From assembly GCF_009676705.1 (NCBI RefSeq), contig NZ_CP046046.1:558001-622000 (forward strand): DNA of 64,000 nucleotides, read 5' to 3'. Shown here in pieces: positions 21,464 to 30,663 of this stretch (within the stretch, counting starts at the first letter, position 1; the number at the start of each line of letters is the position of its first letter). The stretch is from Spiribacter sp. 2438. Lineage in GTDB: Bacteria; Pseudomonadota; Gammaproteobacteria; Nitrococcales; Nitrococcaceae. Below the pieces are notes generated by a model that was given only the letters and a program-made list of their open reading frames with translations, searched no databases and was not told the DNA's origin. A program made the position numbers and the translations under genes.

Positions 21464-21492
21464 TTGTCGGGAGACCGACGCGACGATACACT
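21464..21492 (+). promoter_or_regulatory. Candidate sigma-70 promoter for ndk
   Basis: TTGTCG, a 17-bp spacer and TACACT lie immediately after the iscA stop, about 90 bp before the ndk ATG. Both hexamers are 4 of 6 or better. This suggests ndk-rlmN can be transcribed separately from the isc genes. Confidence 0.55.
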
Positions 21493-21582
21493 CAGGCGCT
21501 TCGTTCAACCCGCCGCGGCGCCGCTGGTGGGTTTCTGTTTTTCTGGCCCGGGGGTTTTTCGGGCTGACAAGGGAGTTCATGA

Positions 21583-22011
21583 ATGTCCGTGGAGCGCACA
21601 CTTTCCATCATCAAGCCTGATGCGGTCGCCGCCAACAACATCGGCGAGATCTATCGCCGCTTCGAGACCGCCGGCCTGACGATCATCGCGGCCCGCATGC
21701 TGCACCTGAGCCAGGAGCAGGCGGAGTCATTCTACGCGGTTCACCGTGAGCGGCCGTTTTTCGCCGACCTGGTGAAATTCATGATGTCGGGCCCAGTGGT
21801 GGTGCAGGTTCTAGAAGGCGAGAATGCCATCGCCAAGAACCGGGAGATCATGGGTGCCACCAATCCCGCCGAAGCCGCCGCCGGTACCATTCGCCACGAT
21901 CTGGCGGAAACCGTTGACGCCAATGCCGTTCACGGTTCCGACGCGCCGGAGACCGCCCGTGAAGAAATCGCCTTCTTCTTCGGAGATGATGAGCTCCACA
22001 GCCGGCGCTGA
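21583..22011 (+). CDS. ndk: Nucleoside diphosphate kinase Ndk
   Basis: Ndk balances nucleoside triphosphate pools by phosphate transfer through a histidine. The 142-residue product begins [13 protein letters not shown] and has the active-site His117 in [12 protein letters not shown]. Preceded by AGGGAG. Its 3' end overlaps the start of rlmN. Confidence 0.97.
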   Translation: MSVERTLSIIKPDAVAANNIGEIYRRFETAGLTIIAARMLHLSQEQAESFYAVHRERPFFADLVKFMMSGPVVVQVLEGENAIAKNREIMGATNPAEAAAGTIRHDLAETVDANAVHGSDAPETAREEIAFFFGDDELHSRR

Positions 22012-23116
22012 TAACGCGTCCGCTCCCCGTGTCGATCCCGTCGGGCTCCTGGGCCTGGACGAGAGCGGGATGAAGGAATTTCTCGCCGATATCGGCGAGA
22101 AACCCTTCCGCAGTCGTCAACTGCGTCAGTGGCTGCACCAGCGGCAGGTTTATGATTTTGCCGAAATGACCGACCTCTCCAAGGGGCTGCGTCAGACCCT
22201 GACCGAGCGGGTCCGCATCAATGTCCCGCAGGCGATTTTCGACAAGGAGTCGGCGGACGGCACCCGCAAGTGGCTGGTAGGCCTTGAGAGCGGCAATGCC
22301 GTCGAGACGGTCTATATCCCTGAGCGGGACCGCGGCACGCTGTGCGTTTCCTCGCAGGTGGGTTGCGCCCTCGACTGCGGCTTCTGTTCCACCGGCAAGC
22401 AGGGCTTCAACCGCAATCTCTCCGCCGACGAGATTATCGGGCAACTGCATTTCGCTTCAGCGGCACTGGAGGCCGAGGGTCGGGGTCGCCGGATCACCAA
22501 CGTGGTGATGATGGGCATGGGTGAGCCCCTGGCGAACTTCCGCAATGTAGTCTCTGCCACCAATCTGATGGTGGACCCCTATGCTTGGGGCCTGTCCCGG
22601 CGCCGTGTCACGCTGTCAACGGTGGGGCTGGTTCCCGCCCTCTATCGGCTCGCGGACCACAGCAACATCAGCCTTGCGGTGTCGCTGCATGCCCCCAATG
22701 ACCGGCTTCGCGACGAGATTGTGCCCATCAACCGCAAATATCCCCTCCGCGAGCTGCTGCCCGCCTGCGAGCACTATCTCGACAACACGCCGCATCACGC
22801 CATTTATTGGGAGTACGTGATGCTGGACGGCGTCAACGACAGTCTGGCCAATGCCCGCGAACTGGTGGAGCTGCTGGGTAACATTCCCTCCAAAATCAAC
22901 CTGATCCCTTTCAATCCGTTTCCCGGCACCCGATATGTGGGTTCGCCCCGCGAGCGCATCCGCCGGTTCGCCGACCATCTCCAGAAAGCCGGTTTCATCA
23001 CCACCATCCGGCGAACTCGGGGTCAGGACATCGACGGCGCCTGCGGCCAGCTGGTGGGCCAGGTGATCAATCGCCGCAACCGCGGCAAGCAGGGGGCAAA
23101 CCGGGTCCCTGCCTGA
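21989..23116 (+). CDS. rlmN: Dual-specificity 23S rRNA/tRNA adenine-C2 methyltransferase RlmN
   Basis: A radical SAM enzyme that methylates A2503 of 23S rRNA and A37 of some tRNAs. The cluster motif CALDCGFC uses Cys126, Cys130 and Cys133. The C-terminal catalytic cysteine is in DIDGACGQL. The ATG at 21989 (overlapping ndk by 23 bases, CGGAG just upstream) gives 375 residues, close to E. coli RlmN (384). An adjacent ATG at 21986 is the alternative. Followed in a TGATG overlap by pilF, the usual order. Confidence 0.95.
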   Translation: MSSTAGADNASAPRVDPVGLLGLDESGMKEFLADIGEKPFRSRQLRQWLHQRQVYDFAEMTDLSKGLRQTLTERVRINVPQAIFDKESADGTRKWLVGLESGNAVETVYIPERDRGTLCVSSQVGCALDCGFCSTGKQGFNRNLSADEIIGQLHFASAALEAEGRGRRITNVVMMGMGEPLANFRNVVSATNLMVDPYAWGLSRRRVTLSTVGLVPALYRLADHSNISLAVSLHAPNDRLRDEIVPINRKYPLRELLPACEHYLDNTPHHAIYWEYVMLDGVNDSLANARELVELLGNIPSKINLIPFNPFPGTRYVGSPRERIRRFADHLQKAGFITTIRRTRGQDIDGACGQLVGQVINRRNRGKQGANRVPA

Positions 23117-23847
23117 TGCGAGCGCTGGTTGGTGGCTTGGCGATGTTGTTTCTCACCGCCTGTGCGGTGCAGGCAGACCGTCCGCTTAGCACCGAGGAGG
23201 CGCAGCGGGCCGCTCGGGCGAACACCGACCTCGCGATCTACCACCTCCAGCAGGCGGATCTGGCTCGGGCCAGGGATCGGGCCCTGCAGGCGCTGGAACA
23301 GGACCCGGAGTACGTCGTGGCGCACCTGGTGACAGCGGAAATCCAGGTCGAGCTGGATAACCCCAAAGTTGCTGAGCGGCACTTTCGCGAAGCGCTGCGG
23401 CTGGAGCCGGAGAACGGCGCTGCGCTCAACAATTACGCCGGCTTTCTCTGTCGGCAGGGGCGGGTGATGCAGGCGGTGGATCTCTACGAACTCGCTATCG
23501 CCAATCCCCTTTACCCCCAACGCAATGTCGCTCGGGTCAATGCCGGGCGCTGCCTGGCGGATGCAAATCAGCCCGCGCAGGCGGCGCGTTACTGGCAGAC
23601 CGCTCTGGAGAATGATCCGGCGTCCGTACCCGCCCTTCGCGGTATGAGTGAAATCTTCCTGGCGAGGGGTGATGCCGATAGGGCACGGGCATTTTATTCG
23701 CGCTACACTGATAAGTCGGTAGAGACGCCGTCGATGCTGTGGCTGGGTGTGCGGATTGCCACGGCAGAGGGGGATCGGAAAGGCGCGGAGGAACTCGAAC
23801 ATCGACTCCGGCAGCGTTATCCCGAGTTCGAAATCCCGCACGATTGA
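23116..23847 (+). CDS. pilF: Type IV pilus assembly lipoprotein PilF (TPR protein)
   Basis: An outer-membrane lipoprotein that in pseudomonads localises and assembles the PilQ secretin. The 243-residue product has a lipobox signal peptide (FLTAC, Cys16) and several tetratricopeptide repeats from about 35 onward (LQQADLARARDRALQALEQDP is typical). It lies between rlmN and rodZ as in many gammaproteobacteria. Its presence hints at type IV pili, although no other pilus gene is in the window. Confidence 0.92.
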   Translation: MRALVGGLAMLFLTACAVQADRPLSTEEAQRAARANTDLAIYHLQQADLARARDRALQALEQDPEYVVAHLVTAEIQVELDNPKVAERHFREALRLEPENGAALNNYAGFLCRQGRVMQAVDLYELAIANPLYPQRNVARVNAGRCLADANQPAQAARYWQTALENDPASVPALRGMSEIFLARGDADRARAFYSRYTDKSVETPSMLWLGVRIATAEGDRKGAEELEHRLRQRYPEFEIPHD

Positions 23848-23861
23848 CCGAGTAGCAGATT

Positions 23862-24878
23862 ATGTCCGAGCAGCAGACGAGGCCCACCGAGGGGCAGGTA
23901 ACTGCAGGAAATGGCCCGGGCTCCCATCTCCGCGACGAGAGGCTGCGTCGCGAGCTGACTCTCGAGGAGGTCGCCAGCCGGCTCCACCTTGACCGGGCGA
24001 CCATTGAAAAACTCGAACGGGATGATTATCCCGCGCTGCCGCCGATGACTTTCGTGCGGGGCTATGTCCGCTCATACAGCGTCCTGCTTGGCATTGATCC
24101 GGATCCTCTGGTCGCAAGGCTGAAACAGGTCGCGCCGGCCGGTGAGGACAGCACCCTGAAAGCGGGGCCGGGCATGGATTCCGCCGGCAACCGCCGGAAA
24201 TCCGTGGCCGGGTCCGCAGGCGGTCGGCTGCCGGTGATGGCGCTTTCCATCGCCCTGCTGATAGCGGTGGCGGGTACCGCCGGCTGGCTGCTGAGTCGCG
24301 AAGAGGCGGACTCCGTGGTTGACCCCAGCGGTGAGGATGCGACGGTCTCGCCGGCTGAGACCGAAGCCACTGAGGTCACTGAGCCCATCCAGCCCACCGA
24401 GCCCACCGAGCCGCGATCGGCCGAGTCGCCGCTGACCGAGCCCGAGCCGACTGAGCGGGAGTCCGCTGAACCGACGCCATCTCTGGCGGCCGTTCCTGTT
24501 GATCCGACCGTCGAGGCGGAAGTTGGGGAAGCCGCCCCGGGGATGGATTCACCACCGCAAACGGCTGCGATTGCCGATCTGCTCTTCGTGCCTGAGCCGG
24601 ATCCGCTTAACGGCGATTCGTCCAATGCGACGGACATGGCCGTCAACCTCGGGTTCGTCTTCACCGGGGAATCCTGGGTTGAGGTCACCGATGCTCAGGG
24701 AGATCGTCTCATGTTCGGGCTAGTCACCAGCGGTGAGGAGCAGCTGCAGGGCGAGCCGCCATTCGACATCGTCATTGGCGATGTCAGCGCGGTCTCGCTG
24801 AGCTATCGGGGCGAGGCGGTGGATCTTGAACAACATGCGCGGGGCAATGTCGCTCGGTTTACGTTGGGTGATTCCTGA
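23862..24878 (+). CDS. rodZ: Cytoskeletal adaptor RodZ
   Basis: RodZ links MreB to the membrane and shapes rod or spiral cells. The 338-residue product has a cytoplasmic helix-turn-helix at about 28-75 (LRRELTLEEVASRLHL), a membrane helix at about 124-144, a long Thr/Glu/Pro-rich periplasmic linker (about 150-215), and a C-terminal DUF4115 domain including SWVEVTDAQGDRLMFG. It sits between pilF and hisS; the usual ispG between rodZ and hisS is missing. Confidence 0.93.
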   Translation: MSEQQTRPTEGQVTAGNGPGSHLRDERLRRELTLEEVASRLHLDRATIEKLERDDYPALPPMTFVRGYVRSYSVLLGIDPDPLVARLKQVAPAGEDSTLKAGPGMDSAGNRRKSVAGSAGGRLPVMALSIALLIAVAGTAGWLLSREEADSVVDPSGEDATVSPAETEATEVTEPIQPTEPTEPRSAESPLTEPEPTERESAEPTPSLAAVPVDPTVEAEVGEAAPGMDSPPQTAAIADLLFVPEPDPLNGDSSNATDMAVNLGFVFTGESWVEVTDAQGDRLMFGLVTSGEEQLQGEPPFDIVIGDVSAVSLSYRGEAVDLEQHARGNVARFTLGDS

Positions 24879-24917
24879 GCGCCAGGTCACCCGTTCGCTG
24901 GATTTTGTGGGGGAGTT

Positions 24918-26192
24918 TTGAGCGAGTCCATTCAGAGCATACGGGGCTTTGGCGATGTCCTGCCCGCCGAGAGCCCGGTTTGGCAGTTTGTCGAGGAGAC
25001 ATTCAAGGCGGAATTGAAGCGTTATGGCTTCGATGAAATCCGGCTGCCCATCGTGGAAAAAACCGAACTGTTCGCCCGCTCCATTGGTGAAGTGACGGAC
25101 ATTGTCGAAAAAGAGATGTACACCTTCCAGGATCGCAACGGCGACAGTCTGACCCTGCGGCCGGAGGGAACCGCCGGCTGTGTACGGGCGGCCCTGCAGC
25201 GGGGCCTTTTGCACAATGCGCGTCCGCGTTTGTGGTACACGGGGCCCATGTTTCGGCATGAAAGACCGCAGAAGGGTCGGTGCCGGCAGTTTCATCAGGT
25301 GGGAGCCGAGGCGTTCGGACTGTCGGGACCGGATATCGATGCCGAAATGATTCTCATGTCCGGCCGCATTCTTCGCGCGCTGGGGCTGCAGAATCTGCGT
25401 CTCGAAATCAACAACCTGGGCAGCAAGGCTTCTCGAGCGGCCTACCGGGAGCAGCTGGTGTCCTATTTCGAAGGGCAGGCCGACCAGTTGGACGAAGATG
25501 CCCGGCGGCGCCTGCATAGCAACCCCCTGCGCATCCTGGACACCAAGAACCCGGCCATGGTCGATGTGGTTCGGGATGCCCCGGACCTGCTGGCGGCCAT
25601 TGATGACGACTCCCGGCAACACTTCGAGACACTGCAGCAGGTGCTGGGCGCGGCCAACCAGGCGTTCACCGTGAACTCCCGGCTGGTCCGTGGGCTGGAT
25701 TATTACGGCGGAACCGTTTTCGAATGGATCAGTGACGATTTGGGGGCCCAGGGCACGGTACTGGCGGGCGGCCGCTACGATACGCTGGTCGCCCAGATCG
25801 GTGGCCGCGCCACCCCCGCCATTGGGTTTGCCGCTGGCATCGAAAGGCTGGTGGCTCTGGTTGAAGCGGCGGGTACCGCGCCGGCGCCCACCCGTCCCCA
25901 TGCCTATCTGGTGATCGGCGACCCGGACCTGCTGGAAGAAGCCATTGCGCTGGCGGAGAGGCTCCGTGATGCATTGCCCGGGCTGCAGCTGGAGGTCAAC
26001 GCCGGCGGTGGGTCGATGAAAAGCCAGCTACGCCGGGCCGACCGCAGTGGAGCGGCTCTAGCACTTTTGCTGGGCCATGAGGAAGTGGCCGCCGGCGAAG
26101 TAACCGTCAAGGATCTCCGGGGCCAGGCAGAACAGGCACGCGTTGCCATGGATGCCTTGCAAAAGACATTATTGCCCCTCTGTACACAGTGA
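24918..26192 (+). CDS. hisS: Histidyl-tRNA synthetase HisS
   Basis: A class II aminoacyl-tRNA synthetase of 424 residues. Motif 2 appears as MFRHERPQKGR-like sequence; histidine-specific motifs include the LVRGLDYYGGTVFEW stretch and motif 3 near GFAAGIERL. A C-terminal anticodon-binding domain follows (about 330-420). The start is TTG at 24918, which gives the conserved N-terminus (IQSIRGFGDVLP). GGGGAG is close, only two to three bases before it. Confidence 0.97.
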   Translation: MSESIQSIRGFGDVLPAESPVWQFVEETFKAELKRYGFDEIRLPIVEKTELFARSIGEVTDIVEKEMYTFQDRNGDSLTLRPEGTAGCVRAALQRGLLHNARPRLWYTGPMFRHERPQKGRCRQFHQVGAEAFGLSGPDIDAEMILMSGRILRALGLQNLRLEINNLGSKASRAAYREQLVSYFEGQADQLDEDARRRLHSNPLRILDTKNPAMVDVVRDAPDLLAAIDDDSRQHFETLQQVLGAANQAFTVNSRLVRGLDYYGGTVFEWISDDLGAQGTVLAGGRYDTLVAQIGGRATPAIGFAAGIERLVALVEAAGTAPAPTRPHAYLVIGDPDLLEEAIALAERLRDALPGLQLEVNAGGGSMKSQLRRADRSGAALALLLGHEEVAAGEVTVKDLRGQAEQARVAMDALQKTLLPLCTQ

Positions 26193-26210
26193 CCTGACAG
26201 GAGCCACGCC

Positions 26211-26840
26211 GTGGCCTACGAAGACGAAGAACAGCTTGAAAAACTCCGCAACTGGTGGCGCCAGTATGGCCAAACCGTGGTGATTGGTGTCCTGGCAGGT
26301 GTTGCCGCGGTGGTTGGCTGGCAGCAATGGCAGGCCTGGGAAGCCCGCCAGGCCACCGCCGCCGCCCAGGACTACGCCGCCGTGGTCACCGCCATCAACC
26401 AGGGCGACGTTGAGGCCGCCGACAATCGGTTGGCGCTGCTCCGCGAGGATCACCCGGGCAGCCCCTATGCCGTCATGGCGACCATGGCCGTGGCCACCGC
26501 CGAGCTGGCCGATGGGCGCGCTGACACCGCGGCGGACCTGCTGGCCTGGGTCAGCGAGGAGCGTGCCGACAGCCCGCTGACGGTGGTGGCACGACTGCGT
26601 CATGCCGAAGCCCTTGCAGCCGCAGGCCGGGATGACGAGGCGCTGGCAGCAACAGAGCCGACGCCGGACGGTCCGCTGTTGCCCCGCTACCTCGAGTTGA
26701 GAGGCGACCTTTTAGTGGCGCAGGGTGACCGTGACGGGGCCATCGCCGCTTACCAGGAGGCGTTGGAGCGGGCGCCGGGGCAGCGCCGATCGGTCCTGGA
26801 GCTCAAGCTGAATGATCTCGGCGGGGTGCCGGCATCGTGA
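26211..26840 (+). CDS. yfgM: Sec-translocon-associated chaperone YfgM
   Basis: A 209-residue inner-membrane protein with one helix (about 21-38, VVIGVLAGVAAVVGW) and a periplasmic tetratricopeptide-like domain. In E. coli it forms a complex with PpiD at SecYEG; ppiD is also in this window. The GTG start at 26211 has AGGAG eight bases upstream. It lies between hisS and bamB, the normal position, and overlaps bamB by four bases. Confidence 0.92.
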   Translation: MAYEDEEQLEKLRNWWRQYGQTVVIGVLAGVAAVVGWQQWQAWEARQATAAAQDYAAVVTAINQGDVEAADNRLALLREDHPGSPYAVMATMAVATAELADGRADTAADLLAWVSEERADSPLTVVARLRHAEALAAAGRDDEALAATEPTPDGPLLPRYLELRGDLLVAQGDRDGAIAAYQEALERAPGQRRSVLELKLNDLGGVPAS

Positions 26841-27988
26841 GAGCGATAAAGCCTTCACTCACCGCTCTGGCGCTGGCGATCCTGCTGGCTGCCTGTGCAG
26901 CTCGCGAAGCGCCCGGCCCCGAACCCACCCCGGCCACTGAGGACGGCCGTCAGATCACCGTGGAGCAGCGTTGGTCTACTGAAATCGGTGAGGCAGCTGA
27001 CGACGCCCACCGGTTGCAACCGGCCATGGCGGGCGGTCACCTGGTGATGGCTGCCGGCAACGGGCGGGTGGTGGCAATGGATCCTGCTACCGGCGATGAG
27101 CGCTGGGCTGTCAACCTGAATGCACCGATTGCCGGTGGCCCGGGCGCTGACGATGAACTGATCGCCGTCGGTACCAGCGATGGTGAAGTAATTGCACTGT
27201 CGGCGGCGGATGGTGAAGTCCAATGGCAGGCTCGGGTCAGCAGTGAAGTGCTGGCACCACCGGCCGTCGGCCAGGGCCATGTGGTGGTTCGCAGCGCCGA
27301 CGGGCGGGTGTTCGCGCTGGATGCGGACAGCGGCGACCGGCGGTGGTTATTCAGCCGAAGCGTACCGGCACTCAGTCTGCGCGGACATTCATCGCCGGTG
27401 TTGGTGCGCAACGGCGTCGTGGCGGGTTTTGATAATGGCCGCCTGAGCGCTCTGTCGCTGGACAGCGGTGAGCCGGCCTGGGAGGCCACGGTGGCAGCGC
27501 CCCAGGGGCGAACCGATCTGGAGCGGATGGTGGATGTGGACGCTGACCCCCTGGTGCACCGTGGCGAATTGTTCGCTGGGGCTTACCAGGGGCGGGTCGT
27601 TGGCATCAACCTGGCCGATGGAGAAATTGCCTGGGCCCGAGGCATTTCATCTCTGGGTGGGCTCGCCGTGGATCAGGATAAACTGTACGCGACCGACGAG
27701 CAGGGGCGGATCTGGGCACTGGATCGCAGCAATGGCGCGTCCGTGTGGCGGGCCGACGACCTCGAAGGCAGTCGGTTAGGGAGTCCGGCTGTTCACGGAG
27801 AGTATCTGGTGGTGGGCTCCGCCGATGGACAGGTTCACTGGTTTCATCGCAATGATGGTCGCCTGGTGGCACGATACCGACTCGGTAACGCGCCGATTAT
27901 GGCTCGACCGATTGTGGAGGCAGACCGGGTGATCGTGGTGGACCTTTCGGGCAACCTCGAGGCGCTGACAACTGATCACGAAAACTAA
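26837..27988 (+). CDS. bamB: Outer membrane protein assembly factor BamB
   Basis: A lipoprotein of the BAM complex that inserts beta-barrel proteins. The 383-residue product has a lipobox (LLAAC, Cys20) and an eight-bladed PQQ-type beta-propeller with repeated WxxN/S-G-type blades (for example GNGRVVAMDPATGDERW and SNGASVWRADD). The GTG start overlaps the yfgM stop. The der gene that normally follows is elsewhere. Confidence 0.95.
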   Translation: MRAIKPSLTALALAILLAACAAREAPGPEPTPATEDGRQITVEQRWSTEIGEAADDAHRLQPAMAGGHLVMAAGNGRVVAMDPATGDERWAVNLNAPIAGGPGADDELIAVGTSDGEVIALSAADGEVQWQARVSSEVLAPPAVGQGHVVVRSADGRVFALDADSGDRRWLFSRSVPALSLRGHSSPVLVRNGVVAGFDNGRLSALSLDSGEPAWEATVAAPQGRTDLERMVDVDADPLVHRGELFAGAYQGRVVGINLADGEIAWARGISSLGGLAVDQDKLYATDEQGRIWALDRSNGASVWRADDLEGSRLGSPAVHGEYLVVGSADGQVHWFHRNDGRLVARYRLGNAPIMARPIVEADRVIVVDLSGNLEALTTDHEN

Positions 27989-28660
<672 letters not shown>

Positions 28661-28696
28661 ACGGAACCTCCATTTCGGTTGGCAATCTCAATAGTC

Positions 28697-30058
28697 ATGA
28701 GATTCGCAACGCTTCTACTCGGCCTGCTGCTCTCCCTCCCGGTCTGGGGGGAGAGCATTCACAAGCTCACCATTGACGGGCCCATCGGACCGGTCACCGC
28801 CAATTACTTCCTCGATGGTCTGGAAACGGCCGAAGAGGAGGGCGCGGCTGCGGTTCTTCTGGAGATGAACACCCCGGGCGGGCTTGATCAGGCCATGCGG
28901 GACATCATCAGCGGCATTCTCAATGCCGAGATCCCGGTGATTACCCATGTCTCCCCGTCGGGGAGCCGGGCGGCCAGTGCCGGCACTTACATTCTGTATG
29001 CCAGTCACGTGGCGGCCATGGCGCCGGGGACCAACCTCGGTGCGGCGACACCCGTGCAGGTGGGCGGTGGTGCGCCCGGCATGCCCGAGGAGGAAGAACC
29101 GGAAGAGGGCAATGGCGATGAAGAGGCCAATGGCGAAGAAGCCAATGGTGAAGAGCCGGTGGCCGGAGATGCCGGCGAGCGAAAAATGATCAATGACGCG
29201 GTGGCTTACATCCGCTCCCTGGCCGAGCTTCGGGGGCGGAATGCGGACTGGGCCGAGCGTGCCGTGCGTGAATCCGTCAGCCTCTCTGCCACTGAGGCGG
29301 CGGAGAAAAACGTCATTGATCTCACCGCTTCCAGCACCGAGGGCCTCCTCGAAGCCATTGAGGGGCGGGTGGTTTCCGTGATGGACCGGGAACAGACGCT
29401 GGAGCTCGTGGGGGCCACTATAGAGGATCGGCCTCCGGATTGGCGGGATGAGCTCCTGTCCGCGATCACTCACCCCAATGTGGCGTACATCCTGCTGCTG
29501 GTGGGGATGTATGGCCTGATATTCGAGTTGGCCAACCCGGGGGCTCTGGTGCCGGGAACCATCGGCGGGATTTCTCTGCTGCTCGCGCTGTTTGCGCTGC
29601 AGGCCCTCCCGGTGAATCTGGCCGGGCTCGGGTTGCTGGCTTTCGGCGTGCTGCTGATGCTGGCTGAGGCTCTGGCGCCTTCCTTCGGTATACTGGGCGT
29701 GGGAGGCGTTCTGGCATTCGGTCTGGGCTCGCTGATGCTGTTCGAGGCGGGCGGACCCGGGTTCGAGATTTCTCTGGCGCTGGTGATTGGTGTCACTGCG
29801 GCCAGTCTGGTGATTTTCACGGGCACCGCCACCCTGGCCGTGCGGGCTTTCCAACGGCGGGGTGTCGCCGGCGTGTCCCACCTGGTGGACAACGAGGCCG
29901 AGGTGATCGGCACCGACCCCAGCTTGCGGGTCAAAGTGGAAGGCGAGAGCTGGCAGGCCCGCTGCGATGCCAGCCTCAACCCGGGCGACCGCGTGCGGGT
30001 GGTCGAAGTGGACGGGCTGACGCTTCATGTCGAGCCCCTTGGCAATCAAGGTGAGTGA
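28697..30058 (+). CDS. NfeD-type membrane-bound ClpP-class serine protease
   Basis: A 453-residue long-form NfeD protein. It has a signal peptide or first helix (about 1-18), a ClpP-class protease domain (about 20-215) with likely nucleophile Ser94 in SRAASAGTY and general base Lys204 in AAEKNVID, then four or five membrane helices and a soluble OB-fold NfeD domain at the C-terminus. Related proteases cut the C-terminus of stomatin-like proteins, but no stomatin (SPFH) gene is adjacent here. Residues about 130-153 form an acidic repetitive insertion next to the active-site region. I chose ATG 28697, which puts MRF directly before the hydrophobic core; a TTG at 28679 would add six residues. 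Confidence 0.88.
   Translation: MRFATLLLGLLLSLPVWGESIHKLTIDGPIGPVTANYFLDGLETAEEEGAAAVLLEMNTPGGLDQAMRDIISGILNAEIPVITHVSPSGSRAASAGTYILYASHVAAMAPGTNLGAATPVQVGGGAPGMPEEEEPEEGNGDEEANGEEANGEEPVAGDAGERKMINDAVAYIRSLAELRGRNADWAERAVRESVSLSATEAAEKNVIDLTASSTEGLLEAIEGRVVSVMDREQTLELVGATIEDRPPDWRDELLSAITHPNVAYILLLVGMYGLIFELANPGALVPGTIGGISLLLALFALQALPVNLAGLGLLAFGVLLMLAEALAPSFGILGVGGVLAFGLGSLMLFEAGGPGFEISLALVIGVTAASLVIFTGTATLAVRAFQRRGVAGVSHLVDNEAEVIGTDPSLRVKVEGESWQARCDASLNPGDRVRVVEVDGLTLHVEPLGNQGE
29102..29155 (+). repeat. Imperfect 15-bp tandem repeat encoding EE(A/G)NG units in the NfeD gene
   Basis: Near-identical 15-base units begin at 29102, 29120 and 29135 (consensus GAAGARGCCAATGGY), with a partial unit at 29150. 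They encode EEGNG, EEANG, EEANG and EEP. The stretch looks like slippage expansion within an acidic loop. Confidence 0.85.
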
Positions 30059-30065
30059 GTCTCTG

Positions 30066-30656
30066 ATGGACAGATATGGCGCGGCGGTGGATCAGTTCAG
30101 GGCGTGGTTTGATCTGGCCGGTGAGACACCGGGGGTTGATGATGCCACGGCCATGACGCTGGCGACCGCCGACGCCCAGGGTCGACCCAGTGCCCGCACG
30201 GTCCTGCTCAAGCATTTCGACGAGCGAGGTTTCGTGTTCTACACCAACGGCCACAGCCGGAAGGGCGAGCAGGTTGCCGCCAACCCGCGGGCCGCGCTGG
30301 TGTTTCTCTGGGAGCCGCTGGCTCGGCAGGTATTGGTTGAGGGGCATGTCGAGCCGGTCAGCGAGGCGGAATCAGACGCCTACTTCGCCAGCCGGCCTCG
30401 GCTGAGCCAGATCGGTGCCTGGGCCTCTCAGCAGTCCGAACCGCTGGCGGATCGAGCCACTTTTGATGCCCAGGTGGCGGAAGTGGAGTCCAGATTCGAC
30501 GGGGTCGAGGTGCCGCGGCCTCCCCATTGGGGTGGCTACCGAGTCATCCCGGACATGCTGGAGTTCTGGCAGGGTCGCGACGGTCGTTTGCATGACCGTG
30601 AGCGTTTCTACCGGACCGCTTCCGGCGACTGGGAGTGGACGCTGCTGAATCCCTAG
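30066..30656 (+). CDS. pdxH: Pyridoxamine/pyridoxine 5'-phosphate oxidase PdxH
   Basis: An FMN enzyme that makes pyridoxal 5'-phosphate, the cofactor of IscS and many others. The 196-residue product shows RTVLLKHFDERGFVFYTN, the SRPRLSQIGAWASQQS motif and the C-terminal FWQGRDGRLHDR substrate motif. It lacks the N-terminal RRRDL-type arm found in E. coli PdxH when started at ATG 30066. A GTG at 30051, overlapping the upstream gene, would add five residues. Confidence 0.94.
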   Translation: MDRYGAAVDQFRAWFDLAGETPGVDDATAMTLATADAQGRPSARTVLLKHFDERGFVFYTNGHSRKGEQVAANPRAALVFLWEPLARQVLVEGHVEPVSEAESDAYFASRPRLSQIGAWASQQSEPLADRATFDAQVAEVESRFDGVEVPRPPHWGGYRVIPDMLEFWQGRDGRLHDRERFYRTASGDWEWTLLNP

Positions 30657-30663
30657 CGCCGGA

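Noticed and set aside
28715-30049. 444-codon minus-strand frame opposite the NfeD gene
   Set aside because: Rich in Gln, His and Arg with no motifs; mirrors the real gene.
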